From Sinorhizobium fredii USDA 205 (GTDB taxonomy: Bacteria > Pseudomonadota > Alphaproteobacteria > Rhizobiales > Rhizobiaceae), in contig NZ_AUTC01000130.1 in the NCBI RefSeq assembly GCF_001461695.1, positions 18,167-82,166 of the forward strand: DNA of 64,000 nucleotides. The letters are read 5' to 3'. Made by a program: the position numbers and the translations under genes. The notes beneath the pieces are model-generated. The model was not told the DNA's origin. It made no database searches and was given only the letters and a program-made list of their open reading frames with translations. The stretch's first letter is position 1; every line of letters begins with the position of its first letter. Positions 47,967 to 57,092 of this stretch are shown here, piece after piece.

Positions 47967-48133
47967 CAAGACCCCTCCCCAACCCCTCCCCACAAGGGGG
48001 AGGGACTTACGATGCCGCGCTCGACCCGCTCAACCTCAACGGTTCCGCAGGCTGGGATGGCGCAGATGGCACTCGGGCTGCCGCGGGGGGCAAGCCCCTC
48101 CCCCTTGTGGGGAGGGGTTGGGGAGGGGTCTTG
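47967..48133 (+). repeat. Perfect 38-bp inverted repeat element between corA and DUF1513
   Basis: Arms 47967-48004 and 48096-48133 are exact inverted copies, each rich in CCCCTCCCC with its own small ACAAGGGG/CCCCTTGT part, separated by 91 nt of unrelated sequence. The layout is the same as the 7482 and 43992 elements, but the sequence differs. Confidence 0.85.
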
Positions 48134-48175
48134 CCGAAGGTTCGGACTCCACGCATCCCCACCGCGAGAAATCGG

Positions 48176-49264
48176 ATGAACACCAGAACGCTCCTAGATC
48201 GACGCAGCTTCGTCAAAATGGCCGGGGCCGCCTGGATGGCGACGCTTGGCTCGCGCGGCGCCTTCGCACTCGAGAGGACCGACGCCGTCTTCGCCTCGGC
48301 CTTCATGGCGCCGGACGGCAGCTATGGCATCGCGACGCTGACGGAAGAGGGAGAGATCGTCGAGCGCACGGCTCTCCCGGCGCGGGCGCACGGCATGGCC
48401 TTCTCGCCGGTGACCCGCCGAGCCGTCGCCTTTGCGCGCCGGCCGGGAACCTATGCGATGATCCTGGCGACCGACGGGACTGCCGAGCCGGTCGTGATCA
48501 CCGCCGCCGAAAGCCGCCACTTCTTCGGCCATGGCTGCTTTTCGGCCGACGGGCGGCTGCTCTACGCGACCGAGAACGATTACTCCGCCAATCGCGGCAT
48601 GATCGGCGTCTATGACGGAACCTGCGGCTTTGCTCGCATCGGCGAATTCCCGACCTATGGCATCGGCCCGCACGACATGACGCTGACCGCCGACGGCACG
48701 ACGCTCGCCATCGCCAATGGCGGCATCGAGACCCATCCGGATTTCGGCCGCACTAAGCTCAATCTCGACCACATGGAACCGAGCCTCACCCTTGTCGACA
48801 CGGCGACCGGAGCACTGATCGAAAAACACGGCCTGCCGGCGGAACTCAAGCAGCTCTCCACCCGGCACGTCGACATCGGCGCCGACGGCAGGATCTGGTT
48901 CGCCTGCCAGTACGAGGGGGCGCGCGGCGACCTGCCGCCGCTTGTCGGGCATTTCTCCAGGGGAGAGACGCTGACATTCGTTCCTCTGCCGGAAAGTACA
49001 ACGGCCGCACTCGCCAATTATGTCGGGGCGATCGCCATCAACCGCCGCGAGGGCCTTGTCGGGCTCACATCGCCGAAGGGCAATGTCGCCGTCACGCTGG
49101 ATGCGAAAACGGGTGCGGTGGTCAAGGAGGAGCGGGTCGCGGATGCGGCAGGCGTTGCCGCCGCAAAGCCCGGCTTCGCAATCTCTTCCTATGACGGCCT
49201 GTTCATGAAACATCGAAGCCCGGTCGCCTGGGACCAGCACATCGTCCGGCTCGACAGAGACTAG
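48176..49264 (+). CDS. DUF1513 domain-containing periplasmic protein, Tat signal
   Basis: 362 residues. The N-terminus carries a twin-arginine-like signal DRRSFVKMAGAAWMATLG. The rest is a beta-propeller-like DUF1513 protein with ALPARAHGMAFSP, GHGCFSADGRLLYATENDY and YGIGPHDMTL. The family is the usual fourth gene of imelysin/DUF1111 clusters; its role in iron handling is unknown. Folded export would fit a cofactor. Confidence 0.87.
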   Translation: MNTRTLLDRRSFVKMAGAAWMATLGSRGAFALERTDAVFASAFMAPDGSYGIATLTEEGEIVERTALPARAHGMAFSPVTRRAVAFARRPGTYAMILATDGTAEPVVITAAESRHFFGHGCFSADGRLLYATENDYSANRGMIGVYDGTCGFARIGEFPTYGIGPHDMTLTADGTTLAIANGGIETHPDFGRTKLNLDHMEPSLTLVDTATGALIEKHGLPAELKQLSTRHVDIGADGRIWFACQYEGARGDLPPLVGHFSRGETLTFVPLPESTTAALANYVGAIAINRREGLVGLTSPKGNVAVTLDAKTGAVVKEERVADAAGVAAAKPGFAISSYDGLFMKHRSPVAWDQHIVRLDRD

Positions 49265-49815
49265 GTTGCGACATTTCCGGCGCCGGCGAGCTTCGCCAGG
49301 TCATCCCAGCGATAGGCGATCTGCTCCAGGCTCTGGCGGCCGACGCTGACCCGCCCCTGCCCCACGGCGCGCGCGCCGAGCCGCTCGTAGAAGGCCCGGT
49401 TCGGATTGCCCGCCAGCACCCAGGCAAAGAGCGACGAGGCCTGCATTTCCCGGCAATGGGCTGCGACCGCGCGCAGCAGCGCCGCGCCGATGCCCGCGCC
49501 ATGGAACTCCGGCAAGAGATACAGTTCGTAGAGTTCCCGATCGAAGCCCGGCGGCATCGCCCTCGCCCGGCCGTAGTTCGCAAAGCCGATCACCCGCTCT
49601 TCCGACATGTCGACGGCGACCAGAAGAAAGGCGCCCGGACTGCGCATTCGCCGGGCATGGCCGATCGCCTGGTCTTCGACTTTCATCGCATCGAGATAGG
49701 CATCCGAAATAATCCCGCGGAAGGTCGCGCGCCAGGTGCTGACGAGGACCGACGCGATCATCATCACGTCATCCGGTACGGCCGGGCGGATCTCGATGCG
49801 TCTGAAGTTTCTCAT
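49261..49815 (-). CDS. GNAT-family N-acetyltransferase
   Basis: 184 residues. The acetyl-CoA site is ELYLLPEFHGAGIGAALLRAV (pyrophosphate loop GAGIGA, in part), followed by AWVLAGNPNRAFYERLGARAV. ATG 49815 (MRNFRRIEIRPAVPDD) is chosen. Its stop and that of DUF1513 share the palindrome CTAG at 49261-49264. Confidence 0.85.
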   Translation of the reverse strand: MRNFRRIEIRPAVPDDVMMIASVLVSTWRATFRGIISDAYLDAMKVEDQAIGHARRMRSPGAFLLVAVDMSEERVIGFANYGRARAMPPGFDRELYELYLLPEFHGAGIGAALLRAVAAHCREMQASSLFAWVLAGNPNRAFYERLGARAVGQGRVSVGRQSLEQIAYRWDDLAKLAGAGNVAT

Positions 49816-49969
49816 TGAGATGATATATGGATGCGGGCCGCCTCCCGAAAGTCCGGGCCCCGAATCGCGGCCTGCGGCGTACTGACGATTGGGCTTGTCC
49901 TTGTTCGCGACGCATGCAACTGTCGGCGCGACGCGGGCATTCGGGCCTGCCTGCCAAGGGGTTTCGGCA

Positions 49970-50425
49970 TTGAGGGACGACAGCGAACCGCACGATTTTC
50001 GTGCCCGCATCCGGGAAAGCTTCGACCGTCAGGCCGCCATGCGCACGATCGGTGCGGAACTCACCCGTGTCGAGCAGGGCACCGTGGAGATCGAACTGCC
50101 ATTCGATCCCAAGCTGACGCAGCAGCACGGCCTCCTGCATGCCGGCGTGATCTCGGCGGCCCTCGATGCCGCCGGGACCTATGCGGGCTATTCGCTCATC
50201 GATCCCGACGCATCGCTGCTGACAATCGAGTTCAAGGTGAACCTCTTGTCGCCCGGCCGCGGCGAGCGGTTCCTCTTCCGCGGCGAGGTGACGAAGCCCG
50301 GCACGACGATCATCGTTTCAGACGGCAAGGCCTATGCCGTCAGATCCGACGGCCCGGCAAAGCTCATCGCCTCGATGACTGGAACGATGATGGTGGTGCG
50401 CGGCCGCGAAGGGATCGAGGGATGA
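49970..50425 (+). CDS. PaaI-family hotdog thioesterase
   Basis: 151 residues from TTG 49970 (AAGGGG upstream). Hotdog-fold motifs: DPKLTQQHGLLHAGVISAALDAAGTYAGY (HGG-like HAG, in part) and the downstream TIEFKVNLLSPGRGERF. Predicted acyl-CoA hydrolase. Longer starts exist in the frame. Its stop overlaps the nucleosidase start (ATGA). Confidence 0.8.
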   Translation: MRDDSEPHDFRARIRESFDRQAAMRTIGAELTRVEQGTVEIELPFDPKLTQQHGLLHAGVISAALDAAGTYAGYSLIDPDASLLTIEFKVNLLSPGRGERFLFRGEVTKPGTTIIVSDGKAYAVRSDGPAKLIASMTGTMMVVRGREGIEG

Positions 50426-51060
50426 GTTTCGAGCTGAAGCCCGTGGCCGGCAAGTCGCTCCTCTACGTGATGGCCGTCGATCCGGAATACGGCCCCTGCC
50501 TCAAGCAGCGGATCACGCCGCTGATGACCGGCGTCGGCCCGGTGGAGGCCGCCGTAACATTGACCAAGGCGCTTTGCGAGCTCAATTCGGCTGGAAATCT
50601 GCCGGATCTGGTCGTCTCGCTCGGCTCGGCGGGCTCGGCAAGGCTCGAACAGACGGAAATCTACCAGGCGACCTCGGTCGCCTATCGCGACATGGACGCC
50701 TCGCCGCTCGGTTTCGAGAAGGGCGCAACACCCTTCCTCGACCTGCCCGCCATTATCGAACTGCCGCTTCGGGTCCCGGGCGTGAAGAAGGCGCGGCTTT
50801 CGACCGGCGCCAACATCGTCTCCGGCAAGGCCTATGACGATATCGACGCCGACATGGTCGAGATGGAGACCTATGCGGCCTTGCGCGCCTGCCAGGCCTT
50901 CGGCCTACCGCTGATCGGGCTTCGCGGCATTTCCGACGGCAAGGCGGACCTGCAGCATGTCGACGACTGGACGGAATATCTGCACATTATCGACGAGAAG
51001 CTGGCAGCCGCGATCGACCGGCTCGAAGAAGCGCTCGAAGGCGGCGAAATCCGGCTCTGA
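50422..51060 (+). CDS. 5'-methylthioadenosine/S-adenosylhomocysteine nucleosidase-family protein
   Basis: 212 residues of the PNP/MTAN fold: LLYVMAVDPEYGP, MTGVGPVEAAV, VVSLGSAGSARLEQ, VEMETYAALRAC (catalytic Glu region) and LRGISDGKADL with the catalytic aspartate. It would cleave MTA or SAH. It is translationally coupled to the thioesterase and precedes guaA by 118 bp. Confidence 0.85.
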   Translation: MSFELKPVAGKSLLYVMAVDPEYGPCLKQRITPLMTGVGPVEAAVTLTKALCELNSAGNLPDLVVSLGSAGSARLEQTEIYQATSVAYRDMDASPLGFEKGATPFLDLPAIIELPLRVPGVKKARLSTGANIVSGKAYDDIDADMVEMETYAALRACQAFGLPLIGLRGISDGKADLQHVDDWTEYLHIIDEKLAAAIDRLEEALEGGEIRL

Positions 51061-51178
51061 CCGTCCTGCAGCAGATCCTAAATTGTCCGGGTGCAATGTA
51101 AACGTTGCGCCGGCGGCGGGCTTTCATTAAAGGCTCGCCATGATTAGGTCCTGACCCTAGCTCGCTTGAAGGCCCGCC

Positions 51179-52741
51179 ATGACCCAGACAGCCCATCCCG
51201 ACACCGTCCTGATCGTCGATTTCGGCAGCCAGGTGACCCAGCTCATCGCCCGGCGCGTGCGCGAAGCCGGTGTCTATTGCGAGATCGTGCCGTTCCAGTC
51301 GGCCGAGGAAGGCTTCGCGCGCCTGAAGCCGAAGGCGGTGATCCTTTCGGGCAGCCCGGCCTCGACCCTCGACATCGGCTCGCCGCGCGCCCCCTCGGTA
51401 ATCTTCGAAAGCGGCCTGCCGGTCTTCGGGATCTGCTACGGCCAGCAGACGATGTGCGCCCAGCTCGGCGGCAAGGTCGAAAGCGGCCACCACCGCGAAT
51501 TCGGCCGCGCCTTCCTTGAGGTCGAGAAGGACTGTGCCCTCTTCGACGGGCTCTGGTCGCTCGGCTCCCGCCATCAGGTGTGGATGTCGCACGGCGATCG
51601 CGTCACCGCGCTGCCGGAAGGCTTCGAGGTGGTGGCGACCTCTTCCAACGCGCCCTTCGCCTTCATCGCCGACGAGAAGCGCAAGTATTACGCCGTGCAG
51701 TTCCATCCGGAAGTGGTGCATACGCCGGACGGCGCCAAGCTCATCTCCAACTTCGTCCACAAGATCGCCGGCATCAGCGGCGACTGGACGATGTCGGCCT
51801 ACCGCGCCAAGGCGGTCGAAGCGATCCGCGAGCAGGTCGGCGACAAGAAGGTGATCTGCGCGCTTTCGGGCGGCGTCGATTCTTCGGTTGCCGCGCTGCT
51901 CATCCATGAGGCGGTCGGCGACCAGCTCACCTGCATCCTCGTCGACCATGGGCTGATGCGCAAGAACGAGGCGGCGAACGTCGTCGCCATGTTCCAGGAA
52001 CACTACAACCTGCATCTCCTCCATGTCGACGCCTCCGACCGCTTCATCGGCGAACTGGAGGGCGTCAGCGATCCGGAAACCAAGCGCAAGATCATCGGGC
52101 GCCTGTTCATCGAGGTCTTCGAGGAAGAGGCCAAGAAGCTTGGCGGCGCCGATTTCCTCGCCCAGGGGACGCTCTATCCGGACGTCATCGAAAGCGTTTC
52201 CTTCACCGGCGGCCCGTCGGTGACGATCAAATCGCACCACAATGTCGGCGGCCTGCCGGAGCGCATGAACATGCAGCTTGTCGAGCCGCTACGCGAACTC
52301 TTCAAGGACGAGGTGCGCGTGCTCGGCCGCGAGCTCGGCCTGCCCGACAGCTTCATCGGCCGCCACCCCTTCCCCGGCCCCGGCCTGGCGATCCGTTGCC
52401 CCGGCGGCATCAGCCGCGATAAGCTCGAAATCCTGCGCGAGGCGGATGCGATCTATCTCGACGAGATCCGCAAGGCGGGCCTCTACGACGCCATCTGGCA
52501 GGCCTTCGCCGTGCTTCTGCCGGTGCAGACGGTCGGCGTCATGGGCGACGGGCGCACCTACGAATATGTCTGCGCGCTGCGCGCGGTCACCTCGGTCGAC
52601 GGCATGACCGCCGACTTCTACCACTACGACATGGAATTCCTCGGCCGCGCCGCAACCCGCATCATCAACGAGGTGCGCGGCATCAACCGCGTCGTCTACG
52701 ACGTCACCTCGAAGCCGCCCGGCACGATCGAGTGGGAGTGA
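51179..52741 (+). CDS. guaA: GMP synthase (glutamine-hydrolyzing)
   Basis: 520 residues: a class I glutamine amidotransferase (nucleophile in [14 protein letters not shown]86; [14 protein letters not shown] with the catalytic His/Glu) and an ATP-pyrophosphatase domain (P-loop [12 protein letters not shown], about 227-238) ending in the dimerization domain ([17 protein letters not shown]). It converts XMP to GMP. Confidence 0.97.
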   Translation: MTQTAHPDTVLIVDFGSQVTQLIARRVREAGVYCEIVPFQSAEEGFARLKPKAVILSGSPASTLDIGSPRAPSVIFESGLPVFGICYGQQTMCAQLGGKVESGHHREFGRAFLEVEKDCALFDGLWSLGSRHQVWMSHGDRVTALPEGFEVVATSSNAPFAFIADEKRKYYAVQFHPEVVHTPDGAKLISNFVHKIAGISGDWTMSAYRAKAVEAIREQVGDKKVICALSGGVDSSVAALLIHEAVGDQLTCILVDHGLMRKNEAANVVAMFQEHYNLHLLHVDASDRFIGELEGVSDPETKRKIIGRLFIEVFEEEAKKLGGADFLAQGTLYPDVIESVSFTGGPSVTIKSHHNVGGLPERMNMQLVEPLRELFKDEVRVLGRELGLPDSFIGRHPFPGPGLAIRCPGGISRDKLEILREADAIYLDEIRKAGLYDAIWQAFAVLLPVQTVGVMGDGRTYEYVCALRAVTSVDGMTADFYHYDMEFLGRAATRIINEVRGINRVVYDVTSKPPGTIEWE

Positions 52742-52925
52742 GGCAAAGCGGCTTCTTAGCAATCGTCATTGCGATGTGTTCGCGAGCGACGGCGACCTGC
52801 GGAGCGCCCAAACGGGCGTGACCCACGCGACCAGCCTTACGTCGACGGATGGCCGCTTGCCGTTTGCCTGTCGCCGTACTATCCGTCCGCAAGAAAAACC
52901 CACCGCATCCACCAGGACGGTAGAC

Positions 52926-53987
52926 GTGGACGTTTCCGAGATCATCATCGCCGGCGACACGCCGGGTGTCGAATGGCGGCTGCCGGTGTTCCGGTTCAAG
53001 GGAACGAAGCCGGAGGCGCCGCGGACCTATATCCAGGCGGCGCTGCACGCCAACGAACTGCCGGGCACGGCGCTGCTGCATTTCCTCCTGGAGAGGCTGC
53101 GGCAAGCCGAGAGCGAAGGCGGGATCCTCGGCGACATCACGGTCGTTCCCCAGGCGAACCCGATCGGCGCGGCGCAGTCGCATTTCGGCGAGCTGCAGGG
53201 CCGCTTCGATCTCGGCACCCGCACCAATTTCAACCGCGACTTTCCGCTGATTGCGCTTGGCGAGCGCCCAAGCCTCGTCGAGAACATCGATCGGCATTCG
53301 GCGGTCGACTGGCTGAAGCGGCATCTCCTCTCCATGGCGCTCGGCGCCGAGCTTGTGCTCGATCTCCATTGCGACGACGAGGGGCTGCAATATGCCTATG
53401 TCGACGAAACATTCTGGCCGGAGGCTTCGGACCTCGCCGCCGCACTCGACATGCAGGCGGTGTTCCTCTCCGACGGCGAAAGCTCCGCCTTCGAGGAGGC
53501 CGTCGCCCATGCCTGGAAGCACGAGAGCGCCGGTGAGAGGAGGACCTCCCTGCCGGGGCGGCTTTCAGTGACCGTGGAGCTGCGCGGGACCCGCGACGTT
53601 TACCCGGAGATGGCCCGCAAGGACGCCGAGGGCCTCTACCGCTTCCTCGCTCGGCGCGGCGTCGTCTCAGCGGAAAGCCATCCCCTTCCGGCCTTCGGCG
53701 GCGTTGTCGCGCCGCTCGACAATATCGAGATTATCCGCGCGCCGGAATCGGGCGCGATCCTGTTCCACAAAGACGTCGGCGAGAGCGTGAAGGAAGGTGA
53801 GCTGTTGGCAACGATCATTGCGCGGCCCGGCATGGCGGACGGCGCGATCGAAATCCGGTCGCCGCAGGACGGTCTGATCGTCACCCGCGTCTCGACCCGC
53901 TTCGCCCGCCGGCGCGCCGATCTGATGAAGATCGCCTGCGCGGAAACCTCGCGTGCAGCGCGCAAGCCGGGCACGCTGGAGGCGTGA
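52926..53987 (+). CDS. Succinylglutamate desuccinylase/aspartoacylase-family protein
   Basis: 353 residues of the M14-like zinc deacylase family: first metal pair AALHANELPGTALLHFLL (H...E), then NFNRDFPL and LVLDLHCDDEG with the third ligand histidine, and a C-terminal barrel (GAILFHKDVGESVKEGELLATI). GTG 52926 is chosen because AGGACGG lies just upstream; an ATG at 52776 would add 50 atypical residues. Substrate unknown. Confidence 0.83.
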   Translation: MDVSEIIIAGDTPGVEWRLPVFRFKGTKPEAPRTYIQAALHANELPGTALLHFLLERLRQAESEGGILGDITVVPQANPIGAAQSHFGELQGRFDLGTRTNFNRDFPLIALGERPSLVENIDRHSAVDWLKRHLLSMALGAELVLDLHCDDEGLQYAYVDETFWPEASDLAAALDMQAVFLSDGESSAFEEAVAHAWKHESAGERRTSLPGRLSVTVELRGTRDVYPEMARKDAEGLYRFLARRGVVSAESHPLPAFGGVVAPLDNIEIIRAPESGAILFHKDVGESVKEGELLATIIARPGMADGAIEIRSPQDGLIVTRVSTRFARRRADLMKIACAETSRAARKPGTLEA

Positions 53988-54044
53988 TTGTCTGTCGGCT
54001 GCGCAAAACCTATGTCGTCTCGTCGGGGAGTTGGCGCTGGATTG

Positions 54045-54147
54045 CCCCTCACCCTAGCCTCCCCGCCAGCGGGGAGAGGGGACAAGGCGGCGCGGCATAC
54101 CCCTTCGCCTCGCTTGCAGGGAGAAGGTGCCGACAGGCGGATGAGGA
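54045..54147 (+). repeat. RIME1-like intergenic palindromic element
   Basis: CCCCTCACCCTAGCC, then CTCCCCGCCAGCGGGGAG, a diverged second hairpin (CCCTTCGCC...GGGAGAAGG), and a GGCGGATGAGG end. It lies between convergent genes (deacylase and Lrp regulator). Confidence 0.7.
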
Positions 54148-54163
54148 GCCATTGAGCCGCCCC

Positions 54164-54631
54164 CTAAGGCAGAGCGCCAACATGTATCTTCGGGCTGTCG
54201 AGCAGAATGGTCGAGCGCAGCGTCTTGATCTCGGCGATCTGCTCGAACTCGCTCCAGAGCAGGCGCTTGTAATCCGCAACGTCACGCACCGCGATCTTCA
54301 GCAGGAAGTCGAAATCGCCGGCGACCGTGTGGCACTCGACCACTTCCGGCATGCGCGACACCAGCTCGATGAAGCGCTGTCCAACCTTGCTGGCGGTACG
54401 CTCCAGCGTCACCTCGACGAAAGCCTGGAAGCCGATGCCGAGCGCCTTCGGATCGACGACGACCGTCTGACGGATCACGCCGGTCGAATAAAGACGCGCC
54501 AGCCGACGGGACAGCGGCGCCGGCGACAGGCCCACCTGCTCTGCCAGCTCGTTGTTGCTCCGCGACGCATCTTCGATCAGCAGTTTGATGATCCGCCGGT
54601 CGGTCGCATCCAGTTCGGCTCGCTGCTCCAT
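54164..54631 (-). CDS. Lrp/AsnC-family regulator (likely of the aminotransferase gene)
   Basis: 155 residues: HTH (LDATDRRIIKLLIEDASRSN, LAEQVGLSPAPLSRRLARLY) and a RAM domain (VECHTVAGDFDFLLKIAVRD). ATG 54631 (MEQRAELDATDRRI) is used; the upstream open frame is not family-like. It is divergent from the aromatic aminotransferase gene, with a direct repeat between them. Confidence 0.85.
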   Translation of the reverse strand: MEQRAELDATDRRIIKLLIEDASRSNNELAEQVGLSPAPLSRRLARLYSTGVIRQTVVVDPKALGIGFQAFVEVTLERTASKVGQRFIELVSRMPEVVECHTVAGDFDFLLKIAVRDVADYKRLLWSEFEQIAEIKTLRSTILLDSPKIHVGALP

Positions 54632-54667
54632 CGCGGCTCCCTCTCGTTCAGCAATCCAGATAACATT

Positions 54668-54724
54668 ATGCGCAATACTGAGCAAAAACGTATAGTCGAT
54701 CTGCTGAATATGCGCAAATACAGT
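54668..54724 (+). promoter_or_regulatory. Direct-repeat operator candidate between Lrp regulator and aminotransferase
   Basis: ATGCGCAATACTG (from 54668) and ATGCGCAAATACAG (from 54710) start 42 bp apart, four helical turns, in the 211-bp divergent promoter region. Binding by the adjacent Lrp-type protein is inferred. Confidence 0.4.
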
Positions 54725-54842
54725 GTCGCTTTTGCGCTGACCCTGCGCTAGACAGAAACGGACGGGCCGCATACGCGGCTTGCCTTTCAGCCGCCTCAAG
54801 ACGACTATCGATCGATTTCTCCGTTTCAAAGGGATTGCCAGC

Positions 54843-56012
54843 ATGTTCGACGCCCTCGCCCGCCAACCCGACGATCCGCTGCTGGCCCTGATCGGCCTCT
54901 TCCGCAAGGACGAACGCTCCGGCAAGGTGGATCTCGGCGTCGGTGTCTATCGCGACGAAACGGGGCGCACGCCGATCTTCCGCGCCGTGAAAGAGGCGGA
55001 AAAGCGGCTTCTCGAAACGCAGGAGACCAAGGCCTATGTCGGGCCCGAGGGAGACCTGGTGTTCCTCGATCATCTCTGGGCCCTCGTCGGCGGCGACACG
55101 GTCGAGCGCAGCCATGTGGCCGGCGTCCAGACGCCCGGCGGCTCCGGCGCGCTTCGACTGGCGGCCGACCTTATTTACCGCATGGGCGGCCGGAAAATCT
55201 GGCTCGGCCTGCCGAGCTGGCCGAACCACGCGCCGATCTTCAAGGCGGCAGGGCTCGAGATCGGCACCTACGATTTCTTCGACATTCCGTCGCAGTCGGT
55301 GATCTTCGACAATGTCGTCAGCGCTCTCGAAGGTGCAGCCCCCGGCGATGCGGTGCTGCTGCATGCGAGTTGCCACAACCCGACCGGCGGCGTGCTGACC
55401 GAGCCCCAATGGATGGAGATCGCGGCGCTGGTCGCCGAGCGCGGCCTGCTGCCGCTCGTCGACCTCGCCTATCAGGGCTTCGGCCGCGGCCTCGACCAGG
55501 ACGTCGCCGGGCTCCGCCACCTCTTGACCGTCGTTCCGGAGGCGCTTGTCGCGGTTTCCTGCTCGAAATCCTTCGGCCTCTATCGCGAGCGCACCGGTGC
55601 GATCTTCGGCGTCACCCCATCGGCCTCGTCCGCCGACACGGTGCGCTCCAACCTCGCCGGCCTTGCCCGCACCAGCTATTCCATGCCGCCGGACCATGGC
55701 GCGGCCGTGGTGCGCACCATCCTCGCCGATCCGGAGCTTGCCCGCGATTGGGCCGAGGAACTGGAAGGCATGCGGCTGCGCATGACGGGCATTCGCCGGG
55801 CGCTCGCGGACGGGCTCAGGAGCCGTTGGCAGAGCCTCGGGGCCATCGCCGACCAGGAGGGCATGTTCTCAATGCTGCCGCTCACCGAAACGGAGGTGAT
55901 GCGGCTCAGGACCGAACACGGCCTCTACATGCCGGGCTCGGGCCGCATCAACATTGCCGGGCTGAAGACGGCGGAGGTCGCCGACATCGTCCAGAAATTC
56001 ACCAGCCTCTGA
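54843..56012 (+). CDS. Aromatic amino acid aminotransferase (class I, TyrB/AspC type)
   Basis: 389 residues of the PLP fold-type I aspartate/aromatic group: DLGVGVYRDETGRTPIF, VQTPGGSGALRLAADL, HASCHNPTGGVLTEPQW (in part), DLAYQGFGRGLDQD and the PLP lysine in VSCSKSFGLYRERTG (about K243), with the C-terminal MPGSGRINIAGL. ATG 54843 (MFDALARQPDDPLL) is the family start; the frame extends to 54780. The substrate could be tyrosine, phenylalanine or aspartate. Confidence 0.9.
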   Translation: MFDALARQPDDPLLALIGLFRKDERSGKVDLGVGVYRDETGRTPIFRAVKEAEKRLLETQETKAYVGPEGDLVFLDHLWALVGGDTVERSHVAGVQTPGGSGALRLAADLIYRMGGRKIWLGLPSWPNHAPIFKAAGLEIGTYDFFDIPSQSVIFDNVVSALEGAAPGDAVLLHASCHNPTGGVLTEPQWMEIAALVAERGLLPLVDLAYQGFGRGLDQDVAGLRHLLTVVPEALVAVSCSKSFGLYRERTGAIFGVTPSASSADTVRSNLAGLARTSYSMPPDHGAAVVRTILADPELARDWAEELEGMRLRMTGIRRALADGLRSRWQSLGAIADQEGMFSMLPLTETEVMRLRTEHGLYMPGSGRINIAGLKTAEVADIVQKFTSL

Positions 56013-56025
56013 ACGGATTCTCCAT

Positions 56026-56661
56026 ATGAAGGTCGACGAAAAGACTGATGCTGGCGCCGCAGCGACCGAGCGGCACCGGCTCTACGAGGACGCGCTCGCG
56101 ATCGTCACGGGCACGCTGATCATGGCGCTCGGCGTCGTCATCTATGGCAAGGCCATGCTCATCACCGGCAGCACCGCCGGCCTCGCTTTGCTGCTGCAGC
56201 ATGCGACCGGCGCCGCCTTCTGGCTCGCCTTCTCGCTGGTCAACCTGCCCTTTTACATCCTGGCGGTGAAGCGCCTCGGCTGGCGCTTCGCGCTGCGCAC
56301 CTTCATGGCGGTCAGCCTCGTCGCACTGTTCTCCCGCCTGACCGCAGAATGGGTGGATTTCGCCCGGCTCGATCCGCTCTATGCCACCATCATCGGCGGC
56401 GCACTGATGGGGATGGGCTTGCTCATTCTCTTCCGTCACCGCACCGGCCTCGGCGGCATCAATATCCTGGCGATCTACCTCCAGGAGAGATGGGCGATCC
56501 GCGCCGGCTATTTTCAGCTCGGCGTCGATCTTGCGATTCTCGCGGCCGCCGCCTTCGTGCTGCCGCCGGCCAATCTCTTCCTGTCGGTCATCGGTGCTGT
56601 CGTCGTCAACATGACGCTGGCGATCAACCACAGGCCCGGCCGCTATGTCGGCGTGACCTGA
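56026..56661 (+). CDS. YitT-family membrane protein
   Basis: 211 residues with five to six membrane segments (ALAIVTGTLIMALGVVIYGKA; GSTAGLALLLQHATG; LALIGGALMGMG-type helices; GLGGINILAIYLQERWAIRAG, in part). YitT/DUF161 family; function unknown. It follows the aminotransferase by 13 bp and may be cotranscribed. Confidence 0.83.
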   Translation: MKVDEKTDAGAAATERHRLYEDALAIVTGTLIMALGVVIYGKAMLITGSTAGLALLLQHATGAAFWLAFSLVNLPFYILAVKRLGWRFALRTFMAVSLVALFSRLTAEWVDFARLDPLYATIIGGALMGMGLLILFRHRTGLGGINILAIYLQERWAIRAGYFQLGVDLAILAAAAFVLPPANLFLSVIGAVVVNMTLAINHRPGRYVGVT

Positions 56662-56736
56662 ACGACTGCCGGACTTTTCTCTGGGACGGCGTCCGGCTAT
56701 GTGTGATCGCGGATTTGGCGGAAGACGATTCGGGAA

Positions 56737-57087
56737 ATGACGGTCACCATCTACGGCATCAAGAACTGCGACACGATGAAGAAGGCGCGCGGCTGGCTCG
56801 ATGGCCGCGGCGCGGCCTACCGGTTCCATGACTACAAGGCCGAGGGCATCGATCGCGCTCGCCTCGAGCGCTGGTGCGCCGCGCTCGGCTGGGAGACGGT
56901 CCTCAACCGCCAGGGCATGACATTCCGCAACTTGCCAGACGCGGAGAAGCAGGACCTGACCACCGAAAAGGCGATCGCGCTGATGCTCAAGCAGCCGTCG
57001 ATGATCAAGCGGCCGGTGCTGGAAGCCGGGGGAAAGCTGCTGGTCGGCTTCAAGCCCGAGCTCTACGAAGCCGAATTCGGCGCTTAA
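56737..57087 (+). CDS. ArsC/Spx-family reductase-like protein (YffB type)
   Basis: 116 residues: a thioredoxin-like ArsC fold with the single-cysteine motif TIYGIKNCDTMKKARGWLD and RPVLEAGGKLLVGFKPELYE. The ArsC partner cysteines are missing, so arsenate reduction is unlikely; YffB proteins are glutathione-linked or unknown in function. Confidence 0.83.
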   Translation: MTVTIYGIKNCDTMKKARGWLDGRGAAYRFHDYKAEGIDRARLERWCAALGWETVLNRQGMTFRNLPDAEKQDLTTEKAIALMLKQPSMIKRPVLEAGGKLLVGFKPELYEAEFGA

Positions 57088-57092
57088 GCGCG

